Shown here one piece after another: positions 47,323 through 57,763 of a DNA stretch of 64,000 nucleotides. The notes under the pieces are model-generated. The model saw only the letters and a list, made by a program, of their open reading frames with translations, did no database searches and had not been told where the DNA came from. Positions within the stretch are counted from its first letter, which is position 1; the number at the start of each line of letters is the position of its first letter. This stretch comes from Hordeum vulgare subsp. vulgare (taxonomy: Eukaryota > Streptophyta > Magnoliopsida > Poales > Poaceae). Location: positions 101,666,244 to 101,730,243 of the forward strand of contig NC_058521.1 of assembly GCF_904849725.1 (NCBI RefSeq). The letters are read 5' to 3'. The position numbers and the translations under genes were made by a program.

Positions 47323-49557
47323 ATGCCAGGTGTACCCAGGGAGTTGGCTGAGCACCGACTACATGTGGATCCCGCCGCTCGACCTGTCCGAGAACGCCTG
47401 CGTCGGTCCTCCGTGCACAAGAGGAAGGCAATCGGAGAAGAGGTGGCCAAGCTTTTGGCACCCAACTTCATTCGCGAGGTACACCACTCCGAGTGGCTCG
47501 CCAACGTTGTCATGGTGCCCAAGAAGGATAAGTCGCTCCGAATGTGCATCGACTCCAAGCACCTCAATAAGGTCTGCCCGAAAGACCATTTTCCGCTCCC
47601 CTGCATCGATCAAATTGTCGATTCGACTGCGGGTTGCGAGCGTTTGTCATTTCTTGACGCCTACTCGGGCTATCATCAGATCCGTTTGTATGGCCCCGAT
47701 GAATTAAAAACCGCCTTCATCACCCCATTCGGGTGCTTCTGCTACATCACTATGCCATTTGGTTTGAAGAATGCAGGAGCAACCTTTATGCGCATGATCC
47801 AAAAATGCCTCCTCGACCAGATCGGTCGAAATGTGGAGGCGTATATGGATGATATCGTAGTCAAGTCACGCAAAGGTTCCGACCTGCTGACTGACTTGGC
47901 AGAAACATTCGCCAACCTTCGTAGGTACGATATCAAGCTCAACCCAGCCAAGTGCTCATTCGGTGTTCCCAACGGAAAGTTACTCGGTTTCTTCGTTTCC
48001 GAACGAGAGATCGACGTCAACCCCGAAAAGATCGGGACCATCGTCCGAATGGAGCGGGCGGTCAGAATACACGATGTTCAAAGGCTCACAGGTTGCCTAG
48101 CGGCTTTGAGCTGGTTTATCAGTCGACTCGGCGAGAAGGCACTTCCTCTGTACCGACTCATGAAAAAATCAGATACTTTCGAGTGGACAGACGAAGCCCA
48201 AGTCGCATTAGACGACCTCAAAGTCCTACTTTCCACCCACCCGGTTCTTACTGCTCCGCTCAGTAAAGAGCCCCTTCTTCTGTACATCGCGGCTACAAAT
48301 CAAGTCGTCGACACTGTTCTCACAGTCGAACGAGAAGAAGAAGGCAAAGCATACAAAGTTCAGCGGCCAGTGTATTACGTCTCCGAAGTCCTAACTCCTT
48401 CCAAGCAGAGGTATCCCCACTATCAAAAACTTATCTGCGGGATTTACATGACTGCGAAGAAGGTGGCCCATTATTTCCAAGACCACTCGGTGTCCGTCAT
48501 TTCTGATGCTCCGTTGTCGGAAATCCTCCACAATCGGGACGCATCGGACCGAGTGGCGAAGTGGGCAATGGAGATGTTGTACTGCGACATCAAGTTCGAG
48601 GCCAAGAAAGCTATAAAGTCTCAAGCTCTGGCTGACTTCATAGCAGAATGGGTAGAACAACAGCAACCGACCCACATCTACTCGGCTCATTGGACAATGT
48701 TCTTTGATGGGTCCAAGATGTTGAATGGCTCCGGCGCTGGCGTTGTGATCATATCGCCAAAGGGTGACAAACTCAAATATGTGTTGCAGATACACTTTGA
48801 TTCCTCCAACAACGAGGCTGAGTATGAAGCTCTCCTTTACGCATTGCGCATGGCCATCGCACTCGGCGTCCGCCGCCTGATGGTCTATGGCGATTCGGAT
48901 TTGGTGGTTAATCAAGTGATGAAGGAGTGGGACGTCAGGAACCCCACCATGACCACATACTGCAATGCAGTGAGGAAGCTTGAGAAAAAGTTTGAAGGTC
49001 TAGAACTCCACCATGTTCCGCGACTGAAGAACCAGGCAGCTGATGAGTTGGCAAAACTCGGATCCACTCGGAGACCAGTCCCGAGTGACGTCTGCCTCGA
49101 GCACCTCCACCTTCCCTCAGTTAAAGAAGATCCTTTCACAGAGGAACCAGTACAACCAAAGAGCTCGACAGATCCGACTGAAGTCGACGTACCTGCTGTG
49201 GTTGATTTGATCATGGAGATTCTTGTTGTCATCCCCGATTGGACTGTGCCGATCATTGCATACATCCTGAGGCAAGAATTACCAGAAGACGAAATCCAAG
49301 CCAGACAGATCGTCCGCAGGTCAAAGTCGTTCACTGTCATCGATGGCCAGTTGTACAAGGAAAGCGTTTCTCGCATCCTTCAACGATGCATCTCCCCTGA
49401 GGAGGGACAGTTAATCCTGGAGGAAATTCACTCGGGAACCTGCGGTCATCACGCCTCTTCAAGAGCAATCGTCGCCAAAGCATTCAGAGCTGGCTTCTTC
49501 TGGCTGCAGGCAAATGAAATGGCGAAAGATATGGTCGACCGATGTGAAGGTTGTTAG
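47323..49557 (+). pseudogene. G pol: reverse transcriptase, RNase H, integrase N-terminus
   Basis: 744-codon open frame. The RT shows ANVVMVPKKDKSLRMCID, LSFLDAYSGYHQI, MPFGLKNAGATFMR and active site YMDDIVVKS near residue 175. The RNase H spans about residues 455-590 (FFDGSKMLNGSG, NNEAEYEAL, YGDSDLVV), with all acidic residues present. The integrase zinc-binding HHCC begins near residue 690 (HSGTCGHH, then CEGC). It ends at TAG 49555-49557, where a Gln is expected before FYSNKSHKP. The start shown is the first in-frame Met after the frameshift, not a true initiator. This is Ty3/gypsy by domain order. Confidence 0.94.
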
Positions 49558-50391
49558 TTCTACTCTAACAAGTCCCACAAGCCAACATCTGCGTTGAAGA
49601 CAATCCCTCTTGTTTGGCCGTTTGCGGTATGGGGATTGGATACAGCCGGTCCATTCAGGACAGGCCAAGGGGGATTCACACATTTGTTGGTGGCAGTCGA
49701 CAAGTTCACAAAGTGGATCGAAGCCAAGCCCATCAAGAAGCTCGACGCCCTAACAGCCATCAAATTCAAAGGTTTCTCTATAGGCCAAGGTATCCGAGTG
49801 GATTTTGCATCTATGGCGCATCCCCAAACAAACGGGCAAGCAGAGCGGGCGAATGGACTTATTCTGCAAGGTTTGAAGCCTCGACTCCTGCGAGAGGTGG
49901 GACATGCCGCTGGCGCATGGGTCACCGAGCTACCTTCGGTGCTTTGGGGTTTTCGCACAACCCCAAATAGATCTACAGGGCGATCCCCGTTCTTCCTCGT
50001 TTACGGAGCAAAGGCAGTCCTTCCGAGTGACTTGCTTCACAATGCTCCACGAGTTGAACTCTTCTCCGAAGCTGAAGCTGAACAAGCAAGGCAAGACGGA
50101 GTGGATCTTCTAGAGGAGGAGCGCGAGATGGCACTGACTCGCTCAACCATTTATCAACAAGATCTGCGGCGTTTTCACGCGCGACACGTCAGGAGTCGTA
50201 CATTCCAAGCAGGCGACCTGGTACTCCGAGTGGATCAGCAGAGACCTCACAAGTTGGCTCCCGCCTGGGAAGGACCCTTCATCATCTCCAAGGTGCTGAA
50301 CAACGGTGCATACCGACTCTACAACATCGACAGGGAAACGGACGAGCCGCGAGCATGGAACGGAGATCTCCTGAAGCGCTTCTACACGTGA
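49558..50391 (+). pseudogene. G integrase catalytic core and C-terminus, with internal deletion
   Basis: Continues the pol frame after the TAG. The first catalytic Asp is in GLDTAGPF and the Glu in NGQAERAN. The segment between (after DALTAIKFKGF near 49770) jumps straight to GIRVDFASMAHP, so about 30-35 residues including the expected second Asp (ITDNG-type motif) are missing, in frame. The C-terminal part continues to LLKRFYT, with WGFRTTP and FLVYGAKAVLPSDL. No chromodomain follows, as in Tat elements. It is catalytically dead. Confidence 0.9.
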
Positions 50392-50502
50392 CCGTCGACT
50401 GAAGCAATGTAAAGAACAAGTATCGGTGAAATAATACAAAGCAGATTGAGTTTTTGCAGATTCAAAATTCTTCCGCGGTCGCAGACTCCGTTCTCAAAAA
50501 AA
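50392..50502 (+). other. G spacer after pol
   Basis: Short non-coding stretch between the pol stop and the tandem repeat, with a nine-A run near 50496-50504. Nothing else is seen. Confidence 0.6.
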
Positions 50503-51240
50503 AAACTTAGCTGCGATCCAGAATCGCCTAAGTATTAACTTTCTCCGAGTGTGCACTTAACGTTGCACTCGGGGACTTAGCTGCGATCCAGAATCGCCTA
50601 AGTATTAATTTTCTCCAAGTGTGCACTTAACGTCGCACTCGGGGACTTAGCTGCGATCCAGAATCGCCTTAGTATTCATTTTCTCCGAGTGTGCACTTAA
50701 TGTCACACTCGGGGACTTAGCTGCGATCCAGAATCGCCTAAGTATTAACTTTCTCCGAGTGTGCATTTAACGTCGCACTCGGGGACTTAGCTGCGATCTA
50801 GAGTCGCCTAAGTATTAACTTTCTCCGAGTGTGCACTTAACGTCGCACTCGGGGACTTAGCTGTGATCAAGAATCGCCTAAGTACAAACTATCTCAGAGT
50901 GTGCGCTAAACGTCGCACTCGGGGACTTAGCTGCGATCAAGAATCGCCTAAGTACAAACTATCTCCGAGTGTGCGCTAAACGTCGCACTCGGGGACTTAG
51001 CTGCAATCAAGAATCGCCTAAGCACAAACTATCTCCGAGTGTGCACTAAACGTCGCACTCGGGGACTTAGCTGCGATCAAGAATCGCCTAAGTACAAATT
51101 TTCTACGAGTGTGCACTAACCGTCGCACTCGAGGACTTAGCTGCGATCACGAATCGCCTAACTTCACACTTTCTCCGAGTGTGCACTTAACGTCGCACTC
51201 GGAGACTTGTCTGCGATCAAGAATCGCTTAAATAGAAAGC
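50503..51240 (+). repeat. 70-bp minisatellite, about 10.5 copies, in G
   Basis: The word GGGGACTTAG recurs at 50571, 50641, 50711, 50781, 50851, 50921, 50991 and 51061, with variants at 51131 and 51201, exactly 70 bp apart. Each unit holds GCGATC..AGAATCGCCTAAGTA and GAGTGTGCAC..AACGTCGCACTC, so the unit has short self-complementary parts. Copies differ by a few bases, and the second half shares CAAACTATCTC variants. It lies in the untranslated region after pol. Confidence 0.93.
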
Positions 51241-51285
51241 TTCCTTCGATTGTATCTCACAAATCCTCTCGGAGGCTTAGCAGAC

Positions 51286-51509
51286 CCTCATTGAGGCTCA
51301 TGTAGATGTCAAGACCACTGACAATTACATGAGTCGCAGAACCTCATTGAGGCTCATGTAGATGTCAAGAACACTGACAATTACATGAGTAGCAGAACCT
51401 CATTGAGGCTCATGTAGATGTCAAGACAACTGACAATTACATGAGTAGCAGAACCTCATTGAGGATCATGTAGATGTCAAGACCACTGACAATTACATGA
51501 GTAACAACT
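51286..51509 (+). repeat. 56-bp tandem repeat, 4 copies, in G
   Basis: CCTCATTGAGGCTCATGTAG begins units at 51286, 51342, 51398 and 51454, spaced 56 bp. A diverged extra copy lies at 51617-51672. Each unit contains the inverted-repeat words CTCATTGAG and CATGTAG/TTACATGAG. It is distinct in sequence from the 70-bp repeat beside it. Confidence 0.92.
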
Positions 51510-51911
51510 CGCTCCGAGTACGACCTTACAGTCGCACTCGAAGACATAGCCGCGATCACGAATCGCCTAAGTACTCAATTGCCTTCGAGTGTATCTTACA
51601 GATCCACTCGGAGACCCAGCAGACCCTCACTGAGGCTCATGCAGATGTCAAGACAACTGACAATTACATGCTCCGCATGTTTGCCATTGGCTTCACCAAG
51701 AAACGCCAAACAAAAACCACGAGCCAAAATCGTATCAACAACTCTTTGGCAAAAGAAGAGACAAAGATTCGATTCAAATTCAAAGTTCGCCTAAGGATAG
51801 TTGGCTCGGTGTAGATCAAGCTTATCCACACCGAACCACGAATGTGACGGCCAACAGCAGTGGCCAAAGTTTCTTACAACCAACACTCGGCATACCGAGG
51901 TAAAAGTTTTC
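51510..51911 (+). other. G spacer between repeats and antisense gene
   Basis: One partial 70-bp-type unit (51520-51600) and one diverged 56-bp unit, followed by about 240 bp of unique sequence that would be the 3' UTR region of the antisense gene. No conserved frame is seen. Confidence 0.6.
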
Positions 51912-52775
51912 TTAAACATCGGCAGGACTGGCACTGGGACTGGCAGGCTCCACGAATGTGTCGAGGTCGATCCCATCGGCGATGCAAGTGGCGCTCTCAA
52001 GGAAGGTCTCCATGAAGTCTTCGAATCGAAGCTTTTTCGTGTTGGCGACCTGCAACGCCTTCAGCTTCTCTTCGCGAGCCTCCTTGCAGTGCACTCGGAC
52101 CAGCGACAGAGCGACGTCCGCACCACAGCGAGCCGCAGACTTCTTCCACGCCTGCACTCAGTTCGGGACCTCCTCTAGCCGAGTCATCAAGCCTTCCATC
52201 TCGTGCCGAGACTCGTCTTCCGGCCAAAGCTCCTTGTCGATTCGGCCGATGACCTCTCTCAGTCGACCGATGAAAGGCCCCACCTTGCCCAGGCAAATGT
52301 GCGCTCGGAGCATATCTCAATTGGCATCCTCGCCGAGTGGAACGTTCGGAAGAATCGACCGCCCAATGTCAGCTGCCTCAGCCTCAGCGTCCATGCAAAA
52401 ATCTGCAAAGACGGGACGAGCAAAAAGTAAGCACAGCAGGAAATGCATAGTCGAGAAGCACTCGGAAAAACAGAACTTACCACCGAGAAGCGCTATCATC
52501 TTCCGGGCCCAGTCACTGACGTAATTCTCCTGTGCTATGCACCGCCTGTTCAACACCTGCATCTGTCCCATTAGCTCGGTCCTTTGTTTCCCCATTTTCT
52601 CCACTTTAGCCGCCAATGCCTTGTTTGCCTCACGGGCCTCCTCCAAGGACTTTTCTCGTTCAGCCAGAACATCCTTCATACCAGCCAATGCAACCATTGC
52701 TGCATCCAGTTCCCCAGCAAACTGCACCTTTTCAGCCCTCAGAGTCTCGTACGCTGCTCCCATTTCGCAAGTTTT
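51912..52775 (-). pseudogene. Antisense gene of G: last two exons, coiled-coil region and C-terminus
   Basis: Exon 52775-52481 is open and reads as a heptad-like helix (ELDAAMVALAGMKDVLAE, REKSLEEAREANKALA, KVEKMGKQRTELMGQM). It ends at GTAAGT (52480-52475). The next exon starts after TTTGCAG at 52402 and runs to TAA at 51912, with two TGA codons at Arg-type positions near 52316 and 52165. Its helical parts (EGLMTRLEEVP, HCKEAREEKLKAL) continue the coiled coil, and it closes with TFVEPASPSASPADV. It is non-functional as read. Confidence 0.65.
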
Positions 52776-53271
52776 CTGCAAGTCAGCGCCAAGAGATGAT
52801 CAGACAAATTCAACAAGGATAACAATAAAAATTCTAAGTTCTTCAGACCCCTGCCGACGCAAGCAGTCGACAGCGGTCTCGGGGACTACACCCAGTGGGT
52901 TCACTCAGAGTGACCCCACTGGCACGAAGCTCAAACAGGTCCGCCCTCTTGAGATACATGACAACAAACAAGCCTATGAGGCTACTACTACCCGACCTGA
53001 GTAAAATTACTCTCGCGACTCATCTAGTAGGTGCACTCGGAGTGCCCCCACCGATAACATTCGACCAGATTAGTTTTTGATCTGATCAAGTTAAAGAAAA
53101 TGTGTATAAAGACAATTGCCGGTGCAAGCACTCGACAGAAGTCTCGGGGACTACACCCACTGGGTTCACTAAGAGTGAACCCACTTCAAACTAATCATAA
53201 TGTATCCGAGTGCATTGCTCAAACACCCAGTGGGTTACACGAGGAAAGTAAATACTTACTAGCCCACTTAC

Positions 53272-54337
53272 TCGGATATCGTCCCGCAGTTCCAAGCTTC
53301 GCTTGTACACGGACGCGATGGAGTCGTACGCTCTCTTGGCCTCTCCCACCATCAGCTCCGCCTGCACCATGGCCCCCTTGGCAGCTCCCACCTGATCTTC
53401 TGGGAGGCGCTGGACGTTGTACTGGACAGTCGACGGACCTGGCATCGTAGGAGACTCCTTGGGCATCCCAAGGCCTGCTCCAGTCGGTTCAGCAGCGATA
53501 AGCGTCGTTTCAGTCGACGGCATCGTCTCAGTCGGCGGCGTGTCCATGGCGAGAGTAGTAACCGGCGGAACAGCCTCAAGGACAGGCACCGCAGCTTGCT
53601 CGGACCTCCTCTGGTCGCCCTCCTCCACATAGATCACCTCTGAGGGAAACCCGACCGAACGGCGTGAGACCACAGGAAAAAGGCAGGACCAAAGACAAAA
53701 TTCGTGATGCAATAATGTAAACACTCAGAATCGCCACGACGTACCTGGCTGGGATGTGACAACATTGTCCATGTCCACGGGATCGTCCCCCTGGCGTGCC
53801 GGAGAGGTGGCAGAGGTGGCAGCTCTGTCGAGTAAAATTCATTCGACCGATAAGCATGAGTTCAATCAAATATTGAAAGAAGATAGAAGAATAATGCACT
53901 TACGTTGAGGTGACGGGAACTATGACCCTCATCCGCGGCAAAGCCTTCCGAGGCTTAGATCCACTCGGTTTGGCCACCTTAGAGGGCTGACCCGCAGGCT
54001 CGGTAGCAGCATCCCTGGTCCTTTTTGTGCTCCGAGCACTTGGAACCACGGGAATGGCTGGCGAGGCGCTCGTAACCACAGGAGCAGCTGGCGGGGCACT
54101 CGAGGACGCTGGAGGGGCCGAAGGAGCCACGGGTTCGTGACGGCGTTTAGTTCGAAGCTCTGGCGATGGGGGTGGCAAGTTCTGCTCCTCATCTTCCTCC
54201 TCTTCTTCTTCAGACTCCTCCTCCGTCTCCCCACTGTCGGAGACATACTCGACGCTTTCCATGCTGCCCTCCTGGCTACCTTCCTCTTCCTCGGCCGGAT
54301 TCCCGTTCGAGACAGGAGAAAACCAGTTGGTCCACGC
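53272..54337 (-). pseudogene. Antisense gene of G: middle exons, acidic and proline-rich
   Basis: Three exons: 54337-53904 (TNWFSPVSNGNPAEEEEG, then a Glu/Asp run, PPPSPELRTKRRHEP and many Pro/Ala/Val), 53824-53745 (26 codons, DPVDMDNVVTSQ) and 53639-53272 (VIYVEEGDQRR to LELRDDIR). All three are open. Splice sites are GTAAGT at 53903, GTACGT at 53744 and GTAAGT at 53271, with AG acceptors. The low-complexity acidic region is likely disordered. A basic KRTRD/KPRKALPRM stretch could act in nuclear localisation; that is inference. Confidence 0.6.
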
Positions 54338-54435
54338 CTGCACAAGATACAGTCGACAACATCAGACGTCAGACAGTGGTTCAAGAAAGCGATAAATCTA
54401 AGACAATTGTGTACACCCGACAAGTTGTACTCGCC

Positions 54436-57243
54436 TCATTCAGACGAGGGTTGACCGCGCGAAAGGCCTTCACTCGCCGGGCCCCTCTGGGGTTTTCGCA
54501 GGCGCCTGTGATGTTGAGGACCCACGACGCCACCGTCTCCCCGGTCACGCACACGACGTTGGTCCGAGTGGAGTCCTCAGGCCCCGTGTAGTGCCACATG
54601 GCGTGGTGCCGAGCTTGCAGAGGCTGGATACGCCGACCAAGGAAAACCTCCAGCAAATCTATGCCGGTGACTTGTTGGAATTATGCCCTAGAGGCAATAA
54701 TAAATATAGTTATTATTATAATTCCTGTATCAAGATAATCGTTTATTATCCATGCTATAATTGTATTGAATGAAGACTTATATACATGTGTGGATACATA
54801 GACAAAACACTGTCCCTAGCAAGCCTCTAGTTGGCTAGCCAGTTGATCAAAGATAGTCAGTGTCTTCTGATTATTAACAAGGTGTTGTTGCTTGATAACT
54901 GGATCACGTCATTATGAGAATCACGTGATGGACTAGACCCAAACTAATAGACGTAGCATGTTGATCGTGTCATTTTGTTGCTACTGTTTTCTGCGTGTCA
55001 AGTATTTGTTCCTATGACCATGAGATCATATAACTCACTGACACTGAGGAATACTTTGTGTGTATCAAACGTTGCAACATAACTGGGTGACTATAAAGAT
55101 TCTCTGCAGGTATCTCCGAAGGTGTTCGTTGAGTTAGTATGGATCGAGACTGGGATTTGTCACTCCGTGTGACGGAGAGGTATCTCGGGGCCCACTCGGT
55201 AATACAACATCACACACAAGCCTTGCAAGCAATGTGACTTAGTGTAAGTTGCGGGATCTTGTATTACGGAACGAGTAAAGAGACTTGCCGGTAAACGAGA
55301 TTGAAATAGGTATGCGGATACTGACGATCGAATCTCGGGCAAGTAACATACCGAAGGACAAAGGGAACGACATACGGGATTATATGAATCCTTGGCACTG
55401 AGGTTCAAACGATAAGATCTTCGTAGAATATGTAAGATCCAATATGGGCATCCAGGTCCCGCTATTGGATATTGACCGAGGAGTCTCTCGGGTCATGTCT
55501 ACATAGTTCTCGAACCCGCAGGGTCTGCGCACTTAAGGTTCGACGTTGTTTTATGCGTATTTGAGTTATATGGTTGGTTACCGAATGTTGTTCGGAGTCC
55601 CGGATGAGATCACGGACGTCACGAGGGTTTCCGGAATGGTCCGGAAATGAAGATTGATATATAGGATGACCTCATTTGATTACCGGAAGGTTTTCGGAGT
55701 TACCTGGAATGTACCGGGAATGACGAATGGGTTCCGGGAGTTCACCGGGTGGGCAACCCACCCCGGGGAAGCCCATAGGCCTTGGGGGTGGCACACCAGC
55801 CCTTAGTGGGCTGGTGGGACAGCCCAAGAAGGCCCTATGCGCCATAGGAAGAAAATCAAAGAGAAAAGAAAAGAAAAAAAGAGGAGGTGGGAAAAGGGGG
55901 AAGGACTCCTCCTTCCAAACCTAGTTGGACTCGGTTTGGAAGGGGAGGGCTGCCCCCCTTGGCTCGTCCGAAACCCTTGGGGGTCCTTGGACCCCAAGGC
56001 AAGGTTCCCCTCCTTCCCCCTATATATACGGAGGTTTTAGGGCTGATTTGAGACGACTTTTCCACGGCAGCCCGACCACATACCTCCACGGTTTTTCCTC
56101 TAGATCGCGTTTCTGCGGAGCTCGAGCGGAGCCCTGCCGAGACAAGATCATCACCAACCTCCAGAGCGCTGTCACACTGCCGGAGAACTCTTCTACCTCT
56201 CCGTCTCTCTTGCTGGATCAAGAAGGCCGAGATCATCGTCGAGTTGTACGTGTGCTGAACGCGGAGGTGTCGTCCGTTCGGTACTAGATCGTGGGACTGA
56301 TCGCGAGACGGTTCGCGGGGCGGATCGAGGGACGTGAGGACGTTCCACTACATCAACCGCGTTCACTAACGCTTCTGTTGTACGGTCTATAAGGGTACGT
56401 AGATCACACATCCCCTCTCTTAGATGGACATCACCATGATAGGTCTTCGTGCGCGTAGGAAAATTTTTGTTTCCCATGTGACGTTTCCCAACATGACTCC
56501 CCTTCGGACGACATCTACAAGCGCATCGACCAGAGGCTGGATATGGATCTTCTCCGTCTTCGTGAGCGCGAGCTGCTTAGGCGGAGCCGGTCGGTCTAAG
56601 CTAAAAGGAGGCAATCATGTTGTGGCATTCGGGCAAGCAACGTCCTGGCAGTAGAACCATGTCGACTGCCATTTCCTAACAGATTCACTCAACTGAAGAG
56701 CGGGATAGCTACTTTTACTCTTCTTTTGGAAGCCTAAGCCTCCGCAGAGCTGGAGGAGGTGAGTTTTATCATCCGACTGATTAAGTCGTTTGATGGTTTG
56801 GGATCTAGCAGAGAAGATGTGTTTAAAAAGCCCCAAATGGGGAGGACAGCCGATGAAACACTCGCACAACACGACGAAGGCAGAGAGATGAGCTATGGCG
56901 TTTGGGGGAAAATGGTGGAGCTGCGCCCCGAAGTGGTTCATTATACCTTTGAAGAAGGGATGTGGAGGCAGAGAGAAACCTCGGTGCACGTGGCTGAGCA
57001 GCAAGACGCGCTCCCCCTCTCGGGGCGCCGGCTCGGTCTCCCCTCCGCCGGCAACCTCCACGACTTGTGCGCAATCATTCCGTGCTCCACCAACTCCAGC
57101 AAGTTCTCCTCCATCACCGTGGAGGGGAGGAAATCCCCCTGGATCCACCCCGCCGGTAGCACTCGCTGCCACCGCTGAGCAGGAGTCGCCGCCTTCCCCT
57201 TCTTCTTCCGCGCCTCTAGCTTGCTAGTCTGCCCCTTTGTCAT
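54436..57243 (-). pseudogene. Antisense gene of G: exon 1, conserved N-terminal domain, split by solo LTR
   Basis: Starts at ATG 57243 (MTKGQTSKLEARKKKGKAA). The frame shifts near 57005, between RRPERG and ERVLLLSHVHRG. The conserved part is GFSLPPHPFFKGIMNHFGAQ, then LHHFPPNAIAHLSAFVVLCE and SYPALQLSESVRKWQSTWFY. A TGA lies near 56599. The solo LTR (54673-56493) interrupts at VVRRGV; removing it with one tgact copy restores the frame into TGIDLLEVFLGRRIQPLQ and HHAMWHYTGPED. The domain matches the plant family named putative gypsy-type transposase, whose biochemical activity is not established. Confidence 0.75.
54673..56493 (+). mobile_element. Solo BARE/WIS LTR inside G
   Basis: A single 1821-bp LTR (TGTTGGAATTATGCCC to GTTTCCCAACA), with no interior, flanked by perfect TSD tgact (54668-54672 and 56494-56498). 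The opening TGTTGGAATTATGCC and TAAATATAGTTATT match the B LTRs better than the A LTRs, so it came from the B subfamily. A TATA motif lies at 56021-56028. Solo LTRs arise by recombination between the two LTRs of one element. Confidence 0.95.
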
Positions 57244-57763
57244 GGAGGAGGCTGCAGATTCGCGAGGGAGAAGGAGAGGGAAGGAGATTGGGATGCGCAG
57301 GGGATGGCGAGAGAAGCGGAGCAAGTGCAAGTTATCCGGCGAGTGTAACGAAAAAACCCTCGCCGCAGAGGTTTAAATAAGGTTCCGACTGGGTCACTAG
57401 CAAGTGGCCCCGAAATCTTATCCCCCGACCGGTTGCGGCGATATCAATAGAGAATATGAAGGCGCGGGAATCGAGGCGTCAGGTACTACTCGATTGCGAT
57501 GTCGTCATCCCCGCTGAGCGCGCGGCAACCGAAATTTGAGGATCCCGGAAAATCCGCCGCTGTCAGTTGACTGGTCACGTCAAAAGATACCACGGAAGCA
57601 CTCGGTCCCCGACAGTTCGTTTCACAAATACATCCACTCGGATCGTTGGTCAAAGAAGATAAAATGGATCGAGGCAAGCAACGCCAAAGTCGCATCCGTA
57701 CGAGTCGGATCCGTACTCCAAGCGTCGCTTCGTCGTTCCAACCCCAATCCATTCGGGGACTAA
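57244..57763 (+). other. G region between antisense gene start and LTR2
   Basis: Non-coding on the plus strand. It would contain the promoter of the antisense gene: on the minus strand TTTAAATA-like sequence near 57370. The tract ATTCGGGGACTAA (57751-57763) directly before LTR2 is the probable polypurine tract. Confidence 0.5.

Larger units (their letters stand above)
51912..57243 (-). pseudogene. G antisense multi-exon gene ('putative gypsy type transposase' family)
   Basis: A gene on the strand opposite gag-pol. Proposed exons on the minus strand: 57243-56499 continuing at 54672-54436 (split by the solo LTR), 54337-53904, 53824-53745, 53639-53272, 52775-52481 and 52402-51912. Each intron ends AG and begins GT, except the first (GC, perhaps a T-to-C change). 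The exon 1 product has the pattern annotated in plants as putative gypsy-type transposase (PF04195), with LPPHPFFKGIMNHFG and AHLSAFVVLCECF. Then come an acidic/proline-rich part, coiled coils and a C-terminus at PSASPADV. A frameshift near 57005 and in-frame TGA codons near 56599, 52316 and 52165 kill it. Function is unknown; such antisense ORFs are known in Tat elements. Confidence 0.75.

Noticed and set aside
50503..51509. Regular repeats with spacer-like variation, possible CRISPR array
   Set aside because: The whole 70-bp or 56-bp unit is repeated with little variation, there are no unique spacers or cas genes, and the setting is a plant retrotransposon.
51497..51814. Plus-strand 105-codon ORF after the tandem repeats
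   Set aside because: It starts inside the repeat region, ends in antisense-gene flank, has no domain, and overlaps repeat units in another frame.
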